Assembly (NCBI RefSeq): GCF_014697105.1
Contig: NZ_JACJRF010000038.1
Span: 1 to 53,403 of the forward strand
From: Anabaena subtropica FACHB-260
GTDB lineage: Bacteria; Cyanobacteriota; Cyanobacteriia; Cyanobacteriales; Nostocaceae
Length of the DNA: 53,403 nt
Direction of reading: 5' to 3'
Shown in pieces: positions 24,671-33,787 of this stretch. The number at the start of each line of letters is the position of its first letter. Within the stretch, counting starts at the first letter, position 1. Made by a program: the position numbers and the translations under genes. The notes beneath the pieces were generated by a model that did not search any database, was not told the DNA's origin, and was given only the letters and a program-made list of their open reading frames with translations.

Positions 24671-25639
24671 ATGGGTAGTAATGTTGTGGGTGAGACCGTG
24701 TTTATTAGTGTTGTGATACCGACTTACGATCGCCAGCCGATTTTGGAAAAGTGCCTCCGTGCCTTAGAGAGGCAGCAACTTCGAGCATCAACTGTCATCA
24801 AAGACTATGAAATTGTTTTAGTGGATGATGGTTCTACAGATGGCACATTAGAGTGGTTAGCAACACACAAAGAAGAATTTCCCCATGTACAGTGTTTTGA
24901 GCAAGATCATGCAGGGCCGGCTGCGGCTCGTAATTTAGGTGTGGAACAGGCACAAGGGGACATCATTATATTTATAGATAGTGATTTAGTAGTCCTGGAA
25001 AATTTCTTACAAGCTCATGCAGATGCGTTAGTGCAGGGGCAAGAAAAATTAGGGAGCGATCGCCTCTTTACGTATGGTGCAGTAATTAATACTTGTAATT
25101 TCGATAATCCCACGGCTGAACCTTATAAAATTACAGACTTTTCCGCCGCTTTTTTTGCTACAGGAAATGTTGCCATTCCTAAACATTGGTTGGAGAAAGC
25201 CGGATTATTTGACACTGGCTTTCAACTCTACGGTTGGGAAGATTTAGAATTAGGTGTCAGGCTGAAAAACCTCGGACTACAACTAATTAAATGTCCTGCG
25301 GCTGTAGGTTATCACTGGCATCCGCCATTTAATTTAGAGCAAGTCCCCAACTTAATAGATAAAGAAATTCAACGCGGGCGCATGGGTGTTTTGTTCTACA
25401 AAAAACATCCTACATGGGAAGTAAGGATGATGATTCAAATGACATGGTTACACCGTGTACTTTGGGGGATTCTTTCACTTAATGGTGCATTGAATGAAAA
25501 AACAATGGCTCCTCTGTTGCAGTGGTTGATTAAATCTGGTAAACCCCAGTTAGCTTTGGAAATCGCGCGAATTTTCCTCAACTGGTACAACGTTAAGGGT
25601 GTCTATGAGGCTTATTCCCAAATGCAGAAAGTGTCTTAA
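24671..25639 (+). CDS. Glycosyltransferase family 2 protein
   Basis: The 322-residue GT-A-fold enzyme shows ISVVIPTYDRQPILEKCLRAL at the N-terminus, IVLVDDGSTDGTLEWL, AAARNLGVEQAQGDIIIFIDSDLVV (the DxD-like metal site), and the C-terminal FATGNVAIPKHWLEKAGLFDTGFQLYGWEDLELGVRL acceptor/general-base region. GT2 members make exopolysaccharide, glycolipids or protein glycans, and the substrate cannot be predicted here. There is no adjacent polysaccharide gene. Its only close neighbour is the ATPase/PIN pair 245 bases downstream, separated by dispersed repeats. Confidence 0.9.
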   Translation: MGSNVVGETVFISVVIPTYDRQPILEKCLRALERQQLRASTVIKDYEIVLVDDGSTDGTLEWLATHKEEFPHVQCFEQDHAGPAAARNLGVEQAQGDIIIFIDSDLVVLENFLQAHADALVQGQEKLGSDRLFTYGAVINTCNFDNPTAEPYKITDFSAAFFATGNVAIPKHWLEKAGLFDTGFQLYGWEDLELGVRLKNLGLQLIKCPAAVGYHWHPPFNLEQVPNLIDKEIQRGRMGVLFYKKHPTWEVRMMIQMTWLHRVLWGILSLNGALNEKTMAPLLQWLIKSGKPQLALEIARIFLNWYNVKGVYEAYSQMQKVS

Positions 25640-25689
25640 ATATTGGCGTTGTTGATTAAAAAATTAATTTGCCTCACACAAAGGCGCAT

Positions 25690-25760
25690 TTGCCGTAAGG
25701 CATTCCCACAGGGTAGACGCGAAGTTACAAACCTGTAGGGTGGGCAATGCCCACCACAAC
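25690..25760. repeat. Dispersed repeats including GGTGGGCA palindrome
   Basis: GGTGGGCA (25739-25746) and TGCCCACC (25748-25755) form a near-perfect palindrome. It is preceded by TGCCGTAAGGCATTCCCACAGGG, another motif of the type common between genes in these genomes. Confidence 0.55.
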
Positions 25761-25884
25761 CATATTTCCGATATTGAGATTAATACTATAGTTGTAGATA
25801 TTGAAGCGATCGCAGCGTCATTACCATATTTCCATTAAGACAGGGATAATTAAGATAACAAGATAAATAGAAGAGAGTAGCATC

Positions 25885-27267
25885 ATGAGTTCATCTCATT
25901 CTAGTAATGGTAATGAAAACGAAACAGCTAAAGGAATAACAAGAATTTCTGTTAGTGGTTATAAGTCACTTTATGATGAATGCAGCATAGAAATACGTCC
26001 ATTAACCATTCTTGCAGGTGCTAATAGTTCAGGCAAGTCAAGCATCATACAACCGTTATTGTTGATGAAACAAACTCTAGAAGCAACTTATGATCCTGGG
26101 GCTTTGTTACTTAATGGTGCTAATGTTAAGTTTACATCAGCAGAACAATTATTTTCTCATTTACCTGGTAAAGAACGTATTCGGAGGTTTGCAATTGGTA
26201 TAGTAATAGAAAATAATCAATCTGTTAAAAATATCTTTACTAAGATTCCTAGACAACCGATTGACTTGCAGGAAATGATAGTTGAGGACAATAAGAGTAA
26301 AGTTTCACTGTCAACTGATACATTACCAGGAGATATAATTAATATCCTACCTGAACAACATTCACGATTTTATAAAATTCTTAAAGAATCAGATGTTCTA
26401 CAGGAGAAAATATCTTTTATTATTTCTAGAAACCGTTGTTTCTTAGAATTTGTTCTATTTGATTTAATAAATCAAAAAAAAATGATGGATTTGAGTCCAT
26501 TGATAAACGCTATAATTCCCGACTATACCGAATTATTCGGTAGGCATATTCGTAAAGTTATACATATACCAGGATTACGAGGAAATCCAGAACGTAATTA
26601 TAAAACAACTGCGGTAGGTGATGAATTTCCTGGCACATTTGATAACTATGTAGCAAGTATAATTAATTACTGGCAGAAATCTAGAGATAAACGTCTGAAA
26701 GAATTAAGCAAAGGGCTGGAAATTATTGGACTCACTTGTAAAGTACAAGCTAAACAACTTGATGATACACAGGTAGAGCTTCGAGTTGCTCGTCTTCTTA
26801 GAAATTCTGATAATGAAAAGGATATGGTCAGCATTGCTGATGTTGGCTTCGGGGTGTCTCAGACTTTACCTGTATTAGTCGCCTTACTTGTAGCAGAACC
26901 AGGACAATTAGTTTATATTGAACAACCAGAAATACACTTACATCCTCGCGCTCAAGTTGCTATGGCAGAAATATTAGCTAACGCAGCAAAACGAGGTGTA
27001 AAAGTAGTTGTAGAAACACATAGTGACAGATTAATTTTAGCAATTCAATCTTTAGTTGCTGAAGGCAATTTATCACCAGATTTAGTAAAACTGCACTGGT
27101 TTATACGTCAAGAAGATGGTATAACAAAAATCAATAGTGCTGACTTAGACGAAACTGGTGCTTTTGGAGATTGGCCAGAAGATTTTGGTGATGTATCTCT
27201 ACAATTAGAAAACCGTTATTTAAGTGCTGCGGAAGCTCGTTTAATGCAAGGTATACATGGCGAATAA
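25885..27267 (+). CDS. AAA/ABC-type ATPase, DUF3696-like
   Basis: The 460-residue ATPase has Walker A in LAGANSSGKSSII (about 43-55), a signature-like GFGVSQTLPVLVALL region, and Walker B LVYIEQPEIHLHPRAQ followed by VVVETHSDRLI. The C-terminal DUF3696-like tail contains FGDWPEDF. The overall plan is that of OLD/RecF-related ATPases (AAA_15/AAA_21) without a TOPRIM domain. It overlaps the next gene, a PIN-like nuclease, by 11 bases. ATPase + nuclease pairs of this layout are a recurrent plan for phage defence systems (for example Septu or Gabija-like logic), but I do not recognise this pair as a named system. A role in defence is inferred. Confidence 0.85.
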   Translation: MSSSHSSNGNENETAKGITRISVSGYKSLYDECSIEIRPLTILAGANSSGKSSIIQPLLLMKQTLEATYDPGALLLNGANVKFTSAEQLFSHLPGKERIRRFAIGIVIENNQSVKNIFTKIPRQPIDLQEMIVEDNKSKVSLSTDTLPGDIINILPEQHSRFYKILKESDVLQEKISFIISRNRCFLEFVLFDLINQKKMMDLSPLINAIIPDYTELFGRHIRKVIHIPGLRGNPERNYKTTAVGDEFPGTFDNYVASIINYWQKSRDKRLKELSKGLEIIGLTCKVQAKQLDDTQVELRVARLLRNSDNEKDMVSIADVGFGVSQTLPVLVALLVAEPGQLVYIEQPEIHLHPRAQVAMAEILANAAKRGVKVVVETHSDRLILAIQSLVAEGNLSPDLVKLHWFIRQEDGITKINSADLDETGAFGDWPEDFGDVSLQLENRYLSAAEARLMQGIHGE

Positions 27268-27814
27268 AATAAGCAAGCGTCTTGTCATAGATGCTTCTGT
27301 GGCACGTGCGGCTGGGGGTGAAGAGTCTACTTATCCAGCTTCAGTACATTGTCGAGATTTTTTGAAGGCTGTTTTAGATATCTGCCATCAAGTAGTAATG
27401 ACACAAGACATTAAAGAAGAATGGGATAAACATCAATCAAAATATTCTCTTACATGGCGGCGACAAATGGTAGCCAAGAAAAAATTTAAATTTATAGATA
27501 TATCTATTAATAATGAATTATGGAATCAAATAGAAACTCTCGCTGCTACAGAGAAACAATGTCAAGCAATGATTAAAGATTTACGGTTAGTTGAAGCAGC
27601 TTTAGTAACAGATAAAATTGTCATATCGCTTGATGACAACACCGCTAGAAAATTTTTTAGCGAGGCATCGGCTAAAATTGATGAACTAAAAAATATTGTT
27701 TGGGTAAATCCAGATAAAGTAGAAGAAGAACAGCCGATCACATGGTTAAAAGATGGTGCAGTGGTAGAAAGCGATCGCCTACTAGCGAATTACCAAAACA
27801 AACGGATAGGTTGA
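27257..27814 (+). CDS. PIN-like nuclease paired with the ATPase
   Basis: The 185-residue protein shows the four-acid PIN pattern: D12 in LVIDASVARAAG, E54/E55 in KEEWDKH, D108 (with E113) in IKDLRLVEAAL, and D126/D127 in ISLDDNTARKF. PIN domains cleave RNA. It is translated from an ATG overlapping the 3' end of the ATPase gene by 11 bases. There is no separate antitoxin, so the ATPase may control it. A toxin-antitoxin VapC assignment is less likely because the partner is a large ATPase rather than a small DNA-binding antitoxin. Confident that it is a PIN-like fold by motif only. Confidence 0.65.
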   Translation: MANKISKRLVIDASVARAAGGEESTYPASVHCRDFLKAVLDICHQVVMTQDIKEEWDKHQSKYSLTWRRQMVAKKKFKFIDISINNELWNQIETLAATEKQCQAMIKDLRLVEAALVTDKIVISLDDNTARKFFSEASAKIDELKNIVWVNPDKVEEEQPITWLKDGAVVESDRLLANYQNKRIG

Positions 27815-27878
27815 CATAGTTGGTTGACCTGTGTGTTACCCTAGTATGGCTAACCAAATTCCGCACATCTGGGAATTC

Positions 27879-27905
27879 GGGTGTTTCCCATGAGGAAATA
27901 CACCC
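27879..27905 (+). promoter_or_regulatory. Leader hairpin before rpsB
   Basis: GGGTGT (27879-27884) pairs with ACACCC (27900-27905), and TTCC (27885-27888) pairs with GGAA (27894-27897) with an AT bulge. It lies about 38 bases before the rpsB start codon and just before its Shine-Dalgarno region. It may be a protein-binding leader for S2 autoregulation. Confidence 0.4.
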
Positions 27906-27942
27906 AGGTGGAGGTTTAACCCGAATAGGAGTTACAAAATAT

Positions 27943-28740
27943 ATGCCAGTCGTTTCATTGGCTCAAATGATGGAGTCTGGGGTTCACTTTGGGCATCAAA
28001 CCCGACGTTGGAACCCAAAAATGTCTCCCTACATTTACACCTCTCGCAATGGTGTACATATCATCGACTTGGTGCAAACAGCCCAGTTGATGGATGAGGC
28101 TTATAACTATATGCGATCGCAGTCTGAGCAAGGGAAGAAATTTCTCTTCGTTGGTACAAAGCGTCAAGCAGCAGGTATTATTGCTCAAGAAGCCGCTCGT
28201 TGTGGTTCCCACTACATTAACCAGCGTTGGTTGGGGGGAATGCTCACCAACTGGGCAACTATCAAAACCAGAGTAGACCGCCTGAAAGACTTGGAGCGTC
28301 GGGAAGAAAGCGGCGCTTTAGATTTACTGCCGAAAAAAGAAGCGTCTATGCTACGGCGGGAACTGGCGAAACTGCAAAAATACTTGGGCGGCATTAAAAC
28401 AATGCGGAAAGTACCCGATGTTGTGGTAATTGTAGACCAACGCCGGGAGTACAACGCAGTTCAAGAATGTCAAAAACTGAGTATTCCCATTGTGTCCATG
28501 TTGGATACAAACTGCGACCCAGACGTAGTAGATATACCTATCCCAGCTAATGACGATGCTATCAGATCAATTAAGCTGATAGTTGGTAAATTGGCCGATG
28601 CCATTTATGAAGGCCGTCACGGTCAACTGGATGCAGAAGAAGAGTACGAAGATTACGAAGGCTCTGAGGAAGACTACGATTACGATGAAAGCGGGTATAC
28701 CGACGCGGTGATTCCCGACGACGAAGAGGAAGCAGAATAA
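27943..28740 (+). CDS. rpsB: 30S ribosomal protein S2
   Basis: The 265-residue protein starts at ATG 27943 with an AGGAG upstream. The open frame extends 41 codons further but is not S2. Core S2 motifs are [40 protein letters not shown] and [18 protein letters not shown]. The C-terminus is a strongly acidic, tyrosine-containing extension of about 35 residues ([18 protein letters not shown]...), beyond the usual bacterial core. It is followed by tsf, the standard rpsB-tsf order, with about 340 bases of repeats between them. Confidence 0.97.
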   Translation: MPVVSLAQMMESGVHFGHQTRRWNPKMSPYIYTSRNGVHIIDLVQTAQLMDEAYNYMRSQSEQGKKFLFVGTKRQAAGIIAQEAARCGSHYINQRWLGGMLTNWATIKTRVDRLKDLERREESGALDLLPKKEASMLRRELAKLQKYLGGIKTMRKVPDVVVIVDQRREYNAVQECQKLSIPIVSMLDTNCDPDVVDIPIPANDDAIRSIKLIVGKLADAIYEGRHGQLDAEEEYEDYEGSEEDYDYDESGYTDAVIPDDEEEAE

Positions 28741-29082
28741 GCCAAATTGTGGGATGAGGGATGAAGTTTACAAGCTTACACTTCAGAGTTCATCCTTCAG
28801 GCTTGAGATTTCATCGCTTTTTCTTCCCCAGCCCTGAGTAAGATAGAAATACTCAACACACTTGCATAGTGCTGAGTCCTGATTAATGAGTGCTGAGTAT
28901 GATCCCAAAAAAAATGTTTAGAGAAATAAGTCAGACAAAATTGCTTGTTTCTCAAACAAAATAATAGGGAGTAAAAAAATAGGTGCTGATTTTTTAGCAT
29001 CTACTCAGCACCCCGTACTCTTAACTCAGCACTATTTTAGTGAGCGATTACAACTCAAGGTCAAGTTAGGAATTGAGGCAAC
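28741..29082. other. rpsB-tsf intergenic region with GTGCTGAGT repeats
   Basis: About 340 bases. It has direct copies of GTGCTGAGT near 28868-28900, inverted ACTCAGCAC copies near 29003-29033, and the 8-bp stem GGTGCTGA (28982-28989) / TCAGCACC (29005-29012). These could cause partial termination or processing between rpsB and tsf. No gene-like frame. Confidence 0.5.
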
Positions 29083-30024
29083 ATGGCGGAAATATCTGCA
29101 AAACTCGTCCAAGAGCTACGCCAAAAAACTGGTGCTGGCATGATGGACTGCAAAAAAGCGCTGAAAGAAACTGAAGGCGACATCGAACAAGCCATAGATT
29201 GGCTGCGGAAGAAAGGTATCGCTTCTGCGGGTAAAAAAAGCGATCGCATTGCGGCAGAAGGTCTAGTAGACACCTACATTTTGCCTGGTGGTAAGGTGGG
29301 TGTACTGATAGAAGTTAACTGCCAGACAGATTTTGTCGCCCGTAACGATGCTTTTAAAGCTCTAGTTAAAAACCTAGCTCAACAAGCAGCAACTGCTGAT
29401 AATGTTGAGTCTTTGCTAGGTCAACCCTATATTGAAGATGCTAGCGTTACTGTAGATGAATTCATCAAACAAACTATTGCTAGTTTGGGTGAAAATATTC
29501 AGGTACGGCGCTTTATCAATTTTGCTCTAGCAGATAAATCAGGAGTAGTAGACAGCTACATTCACACTGGCGGTAGAGTTGGTGTGTTAGTTGAATTAAA
29601 CTCTAAATCTGAAGCAGCAGCATCTGACGAAGAATTCCAAAATTTGGCACGAAACGCAGCTATGCAAGTTGCAGCTTGTCCCAATGTTGAGTATGTCAGC
29701 GTAGACCAAATTCCTGCTGAAGTCGTCCAGAGAGAAAAAGACATCGAATCTGGTAAGGAAGATTTGGCGAATAAACCAGAGAACATTAAAGAAAAGATAG
29801 TTCAAGGACGGATTGAAAAACGCTTGAAAGAAATGACTCTGGTAGATCAGCCTTACATCCGCGATCAAAGTATTTCTGTGGAAGACTTAGTGAAGCAGGT
29901 TAAGGCAAAAGTCGGCGAAGACATTGAAGTAAGCCGCTTTGTGCGCTACGTTCTGGGTGAAGGCATTGAGAAACAAGAAAGCAACTTTGCTGAAGAAGTC
30001 GCTGCCCAAATGGGTGGGAAGTAA
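29083..30024 (+). CDS. tsf: Elongation factor Ts
   Basis: The 313-residue protein has the N-terminal UBA-like [21 protein letters not shown], the [13 protein letters not shown] core motif, and two related dimerisation subdomains ([17 protein letters not shown] and [17 protein letters not shown]) that show internal repetition. EF-Ts exchanges GDP for GTP on EF-Tu. A Rho-independent terminator follows about 100 bases later. Length is typical for cyanobacteria. Confidence 0.97.
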   Translation: MAEISAKLVQELRQKTGAGMMDCKKALKETEGDIEQAIDWLRKKGIASAGKKSDRIAAEGLVDTYILPGGKVGVLIEVNCQTDFVARNDAFKALVKNLAQQAATADNVESLLGQPYIEDASVTVDEFIKQTIASLGENIQVRRFINFALADKSGVVDSYIHTGGRVGVLVELNSKSEAAASDEEFQNLARNAAMQVAACPNVEYVSVDQIPAEVVQREKDIESGKEDLANKPENIKEKIVQGRIEKRLKEMTLVDQPYIRDQSISVEDLVKQVKAKVGEDIEVSRFVRYVLGEGIEKQESNFAEEVAAQMGGK

Positions 30025-30026
30025 TT

Positions 30027-30115
30027 AGTCAATAGTCAATAGTCATTGGTGATTAGTTATTAGTTAACAAATGAGAGATTTTGGACAACTGAGAACTAAC
30101 AACTGACTATTGACT
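30027..30115. repeat. Heptameric-type inverted and direct repeats after tsf
   Basis: AGTCAATAGTC occurs twice overlapping (30027-30037, 30034-30044), and its reverse complement GACTATTGACT occurs at 30105-30115, with related ATTAGTTA units between them. Confidence 0.6.
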
Positions 30116-30124
30116 CTTATTAAG

Positions 30125-30160
30125 CAGGTCAAGCAAATCGCCTGACCTGTATTTTTATTT
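30125..30160 (+). terminator. Terminator after tsf
   Basis: Stem CAGGTCA (30125-30131) / TGACCTG (30143-30149) followed by TATTTTTATTT. Confidence 0.88.
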
Positions 30161-30249
30161 ATCAGTTATATTAAATTTTTTCGTTGGTTATTTTAAAATA
30201 ATTGCGTACATTTGTACCATAAGTAGGTTCAGGTGGACAAACACAAGAT

Positions 30250-31074
30250 ATGGGAAGAGCAATTGAGCGAATTGAACAGGATATAGCAGTTTTACAAGAA
30301 GCGATACAAGCGATCGCCTCAGAACTCCACAGCGCTTATGCTAGTTATCTGGGCGTTTTGGGTCAAGCACTAGGGAAGCAGTTAATTCTGGCGAGTTACC
30401 ATCTGTGTACACAAGGGTATCCCGAAAACTTTTTGAAGTTATCGTTAAATCAACGGCAGCAATTACAACAAGCCATTCGTAAGTTGGGTAAACAGGCAGC
30501 TGAACTATTACTGGCTCAATTGATGAGTCAGGGAGTAGGGGAAGATGAGGTAGATGAGGGAGTAGGGGAAGATGAGGAGGTAATATCTGTTGCTTCGGCT
30601 TCTCAAGTTTATGTATTGGATACTTCTAATCCCGTAGAACTGGCAAAGTGGCAACAGCATCTAGAAGAAGAAACCCAACGAACATTGAGAAAGGTTTCTC
30701 ATGAAGCTAATGTTCTACTGCAAAAAGCTAACGTTTTACCCCAAAAATTACCAGAACCCATTTTAGAAGCAGCTGCGGCTGCATCGGAAGCTTCTGCGGA
30801 AATGATGCCAGGGCCGCCTAATCTTTTAAACTTGGTTATTGAAATTGAAAATGAGCAAGATGAAGAAGAATCAAGCCTGACACAAATCACGACAATTAAT
30901 TTAAGGTTAGGAGAAATAGAATTTGCTGACCCAGCCCTTTCCTCCAGTCGCAAGCAAATTCGTCACATCTTAGGAAAGCTCAACCAACTAGGAAGAGAGT
31001 ATCAAAAAAAGCAAAGAGAACGTTCAATTGCCGAAGCTGAAGCCGCATGGCGTTCCAGTTGGTATGAGGATTAG
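30250..31074 (+). CDS. Conserved hypothetical protein with acidic repeat-derived stretch
   Basis: The 274-residue soluble, helix-rich protein starts MGRAIERIEQDIAVLQEAI. Its N-terminal half is alpha-helical with LGKQLILASYHLCTQGYPENFLKL. The C-terminal half contains NLRLGEIEFADPALSSSRKQIRHILGKL. I do not recognise a named family. It is conserved-looking and sits between tsf and recG on the same strand. Residues about 94-110 (GVGEDEVDEGVGEDEE) are encoded by two exact copies of a 20-mer (30531-30550, 30558-30577), a repeat-type sequence kept in frame by a 27-base spacing. Confidence 0.7.
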   Translation: MGRAIERIEQDIAVLQEAIQAIASELHSAYASYLGVLGQALGKQLILASYHLCTQGYPENFLKLSLNQRQQLQQAIRKLGKQAAELLLAQLMSQGVGEDEVDEGVGEDEEVISVASASQVYVLDTSNPVELAKWQQHLEEETQRTLRKVSHEANVLLQKANVLPQKLPEPILEAAAAASEASAEMMPGPPNLLNLVIEIENEQDEEESSLTQITTINLRLGEIEFADPALSSSRKQIRHILGKLNQLGREYQKKQRERSIAEAEAAWRSSWYED

Positions 31075-31105
31075 TCAATAGTTCAAAGTCCACAGTCCAA
31101 AGCTG

Positions 31106-31168
31106 TGTTGACTGTTGACTGTTGACTGTTGAATGTTGACTAACAACTAATGACTAATGACTAATGAC
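31106..31168. repeat. Heptamer tandem repeats overlapping the recG start
   Basis: Five TGTTGAC-type heptamers (31106-31140, the fourth TGTTGAA) are followed by TAACAAC and three TAATGAC heptamers (31148-31168). The recG start codon ATG at 31157 lies inside the middle TAATGAC copy. The other two copies put ATG in other frames (31150, 31164), and both meet stops within seven codons. Confidence 0.8.
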
Positions 31169-33646
31169 CAACCAGATTGGATAAGATTGCACAAAGCCTT
31201 GGCAGTAGAAGCAGAACACGGCTTTACAGACTTGCTGGGTAAACAATACCGCTTCAGCGAATTTCTTAGCCTAACCTTTGGGAAATTCCCGACGGTTTTG
31301 CCAGCAATTGAGCGTCGTCGCTGGCAAGAACTGGCGGAGAAATTTGCTAGTTATCCAAATCTGGAACAGAAAGAAAGACAACACCTAATAGCTGAAACTC
31401 GTAGATATCTTTACCAACTGCAAAAAGAGCAGGAGGAACCTAAGGCGCAGGGGAGCAAGGGAGCAGGGGAGCAGGGGAGAAATTATAAATTAAAAATTCC
31501 GAATGCTACCCCAGTTGTGGCTGAGGTGAGTCGTAGGCTAGCTCCGAACATTGACCAAAAACTCAGTGATTTACCAGAAATAGGGATTCGCAAAGCAGAT
31601 AGATTAGCGGCTTTGCGTTTGTACACTGTGCGGGACTTGCTTTTCTACTATCCCCGTGACCATATTGACTATGCACGGCAGGTAAATATCCGCGAGTTGG
31701 AAGCGGGTGAGACAGTGACAATAGTAGCCACGGTGAAAAAATGTAATTGTTTTACTAGCCCGAAGAATAAAAAATTATCAATTTTAGAGTTAATCCTGAA
31801 AGATAATACAGGTCAAATTAAAGTCAGTCGTTTCTCTGCGGGTGCGCGGTTTACCAGTCGCGCTTGGCAGGAAAGTTTAAAACGCCGTTATCCTGTGGGT
31901 AGTGTTTTGGCGGCTTGTGGGTTAGTCAAAGGCACTAAATACGGCTTGATGTTGGATAACCCGGAACTGGAAGTTTTGGCGAACCCAGGAGACAGTATTG
32001 AATCTTTGACCATTGGGCGGGTAGTGCCGATTTACAGCCTCACTGAAGGGGTGATGGCTAGTATGGTTAGACAGGCGGTACTTGCGGCTTTACCTGCGGC
32101 GGTTCATTTGAAAGATCCATTACCTAAAGGTTTGCGGGAAAAGTATGGTTTGATGGAATTGAAGGATGCGATCGCTAACATTCATTTTCCTGATGAAAGT
32201 GCGACTTTGCAAGTTGCTCGCCGTCGTCTCGTTTTTGATGAATTTTTCTATCTGCAACTCGGTTTATTGCAACGTCAACAGCAAGCTAAAGCTATTCAAA
32301 CTAGTGCTGTCCTCGCGCCAAAGGGTCAGTTAATCGAAAATTTCTACGAAATACTACCATTTCAACTCACTGGCGCACAGCAACGAGTTCTTAATGACAT
32401 CCTCAACGATTTGCAAAAATCCACACCCATGAATCGTTTGGTACAGGGTGATGTGGGTTCGGGTAAGACTGTGGTGGCTGTGGTAGCAATTTTGGCAGCA
32501 ATTCAATCTGGCTACCAAGCCGCTCTCATGGCTCCTACAGAAGTATTAGCAGAACAACATTATCGTAAGTTAGTGAGTTGGTTTAACTTGTTACATTTAC
32601 CAGTAGAATTACTTACTGGTTCGACTAAGACTGTTAAAAGAAGACAAATACATTCCCAGTTAGAAACAGGCGAATTACCCTTGTTGGTAGGAACTCACGC
32701 CTTAATTCAAGACCCGGTAAATTTCCAACGCTTGGGTTTAGTAGTCATTGATGAACAACATCGCTTTGGGGTGAAACAACGGGCGCTACTGCAACAAAAA
32801 GGCGAACAACCCCATGTATTAACGATGACTGCTACACCAATTCCCCGGACGCTGGCATTAACCATACACGGGGATATGAATGTCAGTCAAATTGATGAAT
32901 TACCACCAGGACGGCAAAAAATTCAAACTACCATGTTAAGTGGTCAGCAACGTCCTCAAGCCTACGACCTCATCCGCCGGGAAATTGCCCAAGGTAGACA
33001 AACTTATGTAGTGTTGCCATTGGTAGAAGAATCAGAGAAACTAGATTTGCGATCGGCTGTAGAAGAACACCAAAAGTTACAAGAGAGTGTTTTTCCAGAA
33101 TTTCAAGTCGGGTTGCTGCATGGTCGCATGAGTTCGGCTGAGAAAGACGAAGCTATTACCAAATTCCGCGACAATCAAACACAGATTCTTGTATCTACAA
33201 CCGTTGTTGAAGTTGGTGTAGACGTACCCAATGCAACAGTGATGCTCATTGAAAATGCGGAAAGATTTGGTTTATCGCAACTACACCAATTGCGGGGACG
33301 TGTGGGTCGGGGTGCGGCGCAGTCATACTGTTTATTGATGAGTAGTTCTAGAAGTCCCGACGCTCAACAAAGATTGAAAGTTTTGGAACAGTCTCAAGAT
33401 GGCTTTTTCATCTCCGAAATGGATATGCGTTTTCGCGGGCCGGGTGAAGTCTTAGGCACAAGGCAATCTGGTGTGCCTGATTTTACTTTAGCTAGTTTAG
33501 TAGAAGATGAAGACGTTTTATTATTAGCCAGACAAGCAGCAGAGAAAGTGATAGAGATAGATGCAACTTTAGAGCGTTGGACTTTAATGAAAGCAGAGTT
33601 GAAATATCGCTATGAACGGTTGATGGGTGGAGCAATTTTAACTTGA
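31157..33646 (+). CDS. recG: ATP-dependent DNA helicase RecG
   Basis: The 829-residue helicase has an OB-fold wedge domain region (IREL...TVKKCNCFTSPKNKKLSILELILKD), Walker A LVQGDVGSGKTVVAVVA, the DEQHRFG box (motif II), TMTATPIPRTLAL (motif III), and SYCLLMSS near the C-terminus. RecG remodels stalled replication forks and branch-migrates Holliday junctions. It has a cyanobacterial N-terminal extension of about 120 residues. Within it, residues about 95-110 (KAQGSKGAGEQGRN) come from a GGGAGCAGGGGAGC-type repeat. Its start lies in a heptamer array and has no clear Shine-Dalgarno sequence. Confidence 0.96.
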   Translation: MTNDQPDWIRLHKALAVEAEHGFTDLLGKQYRFSEFLSLTFGKFPTVLPAIERRRWQELAEKFASYPNLEQKERQHLIAETRRYLYQLQKEQEEPKAQGSKGAGEQGRNYKLKIPNATPVVAEVSRRLAPNIDQKLSDLPEIGIRKADRLAALRLYTVRDLLFYYPRDHIDYARQVNIRELEAGETVTIVATVKKCNCFTSPKNKKLSILELILKDNTGQIKVSRFSAGARFTSRAWQESLKRRYPVGSVLAACGLVKGTKYGLMLDNPELEVLANPGDSIESLTIGRVVPIYSLTEGVMASMVRQAVLAALPAAVHLKDPLPKGLREKYGLMELKDAIANIHFPDESATLQVARRRLVFDEFFYLQLGLLQRQQQAKAIQTSAVLAPKGQLIENFYEILPFQLTGAQQRVLNDILNDLQKSTPMNRLVQGDVGSGKTVVAVVAILAAIQSGYQAALMAPTEVLAEQHYRKLVSWFNLLHLPVELLTGSTKTVKRRQIHSQLETGELPLLVGTHALIQDPVNFQRLGLVVIDEQHRFGVKQRALLQQKGEQPHVLTMTATPIPRTLALTIHGDMNVSQIDELPPGRQKIQTTMLSGQQRPQAYDLIRREIAQGRQTYVVLPLVEESEKLDLRSAVEEHQKLQESVFPEFQVGLLHGRMSSAEKDEAITKFRDNQTQILVSTTVVEVGVDVPNATVMLIENAERFGLSQLHQLRGRVGRGAAQSYCLLMSSSRSPDAQQRLKVLEQSQDGFFISEMDMRFRGPGEVLGTRQSGVPDFTLASLVEDEDVLLLARQAAEKVIEIDATLERWTLMKAELKYRYERLMGGAILT

Positions 33647-33787
33647 TATCAAATCCAGGGAATGACTGACAATTATGAATGGCGGACGCTAGCCTTGAGA
33701 ACTTTTTAAGATAAACTGTTGCGCGATAAATCACACAAGGAGAGCATAAGAATCTCTTTTCCCCATTCCCCATTTACCAAACATAAT

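Noticed and set aside
27257-27814. PIN-like gene as a VapC toxin
   Set aside because: The partner is a large ATPase, not a small VapB antitoxin, and the protein is longer than typical VapC.
31106-31168. Heptamer arrays as a CRISPR array
   Set aside because: Units are only 7 bases, without spacers or cas genes.
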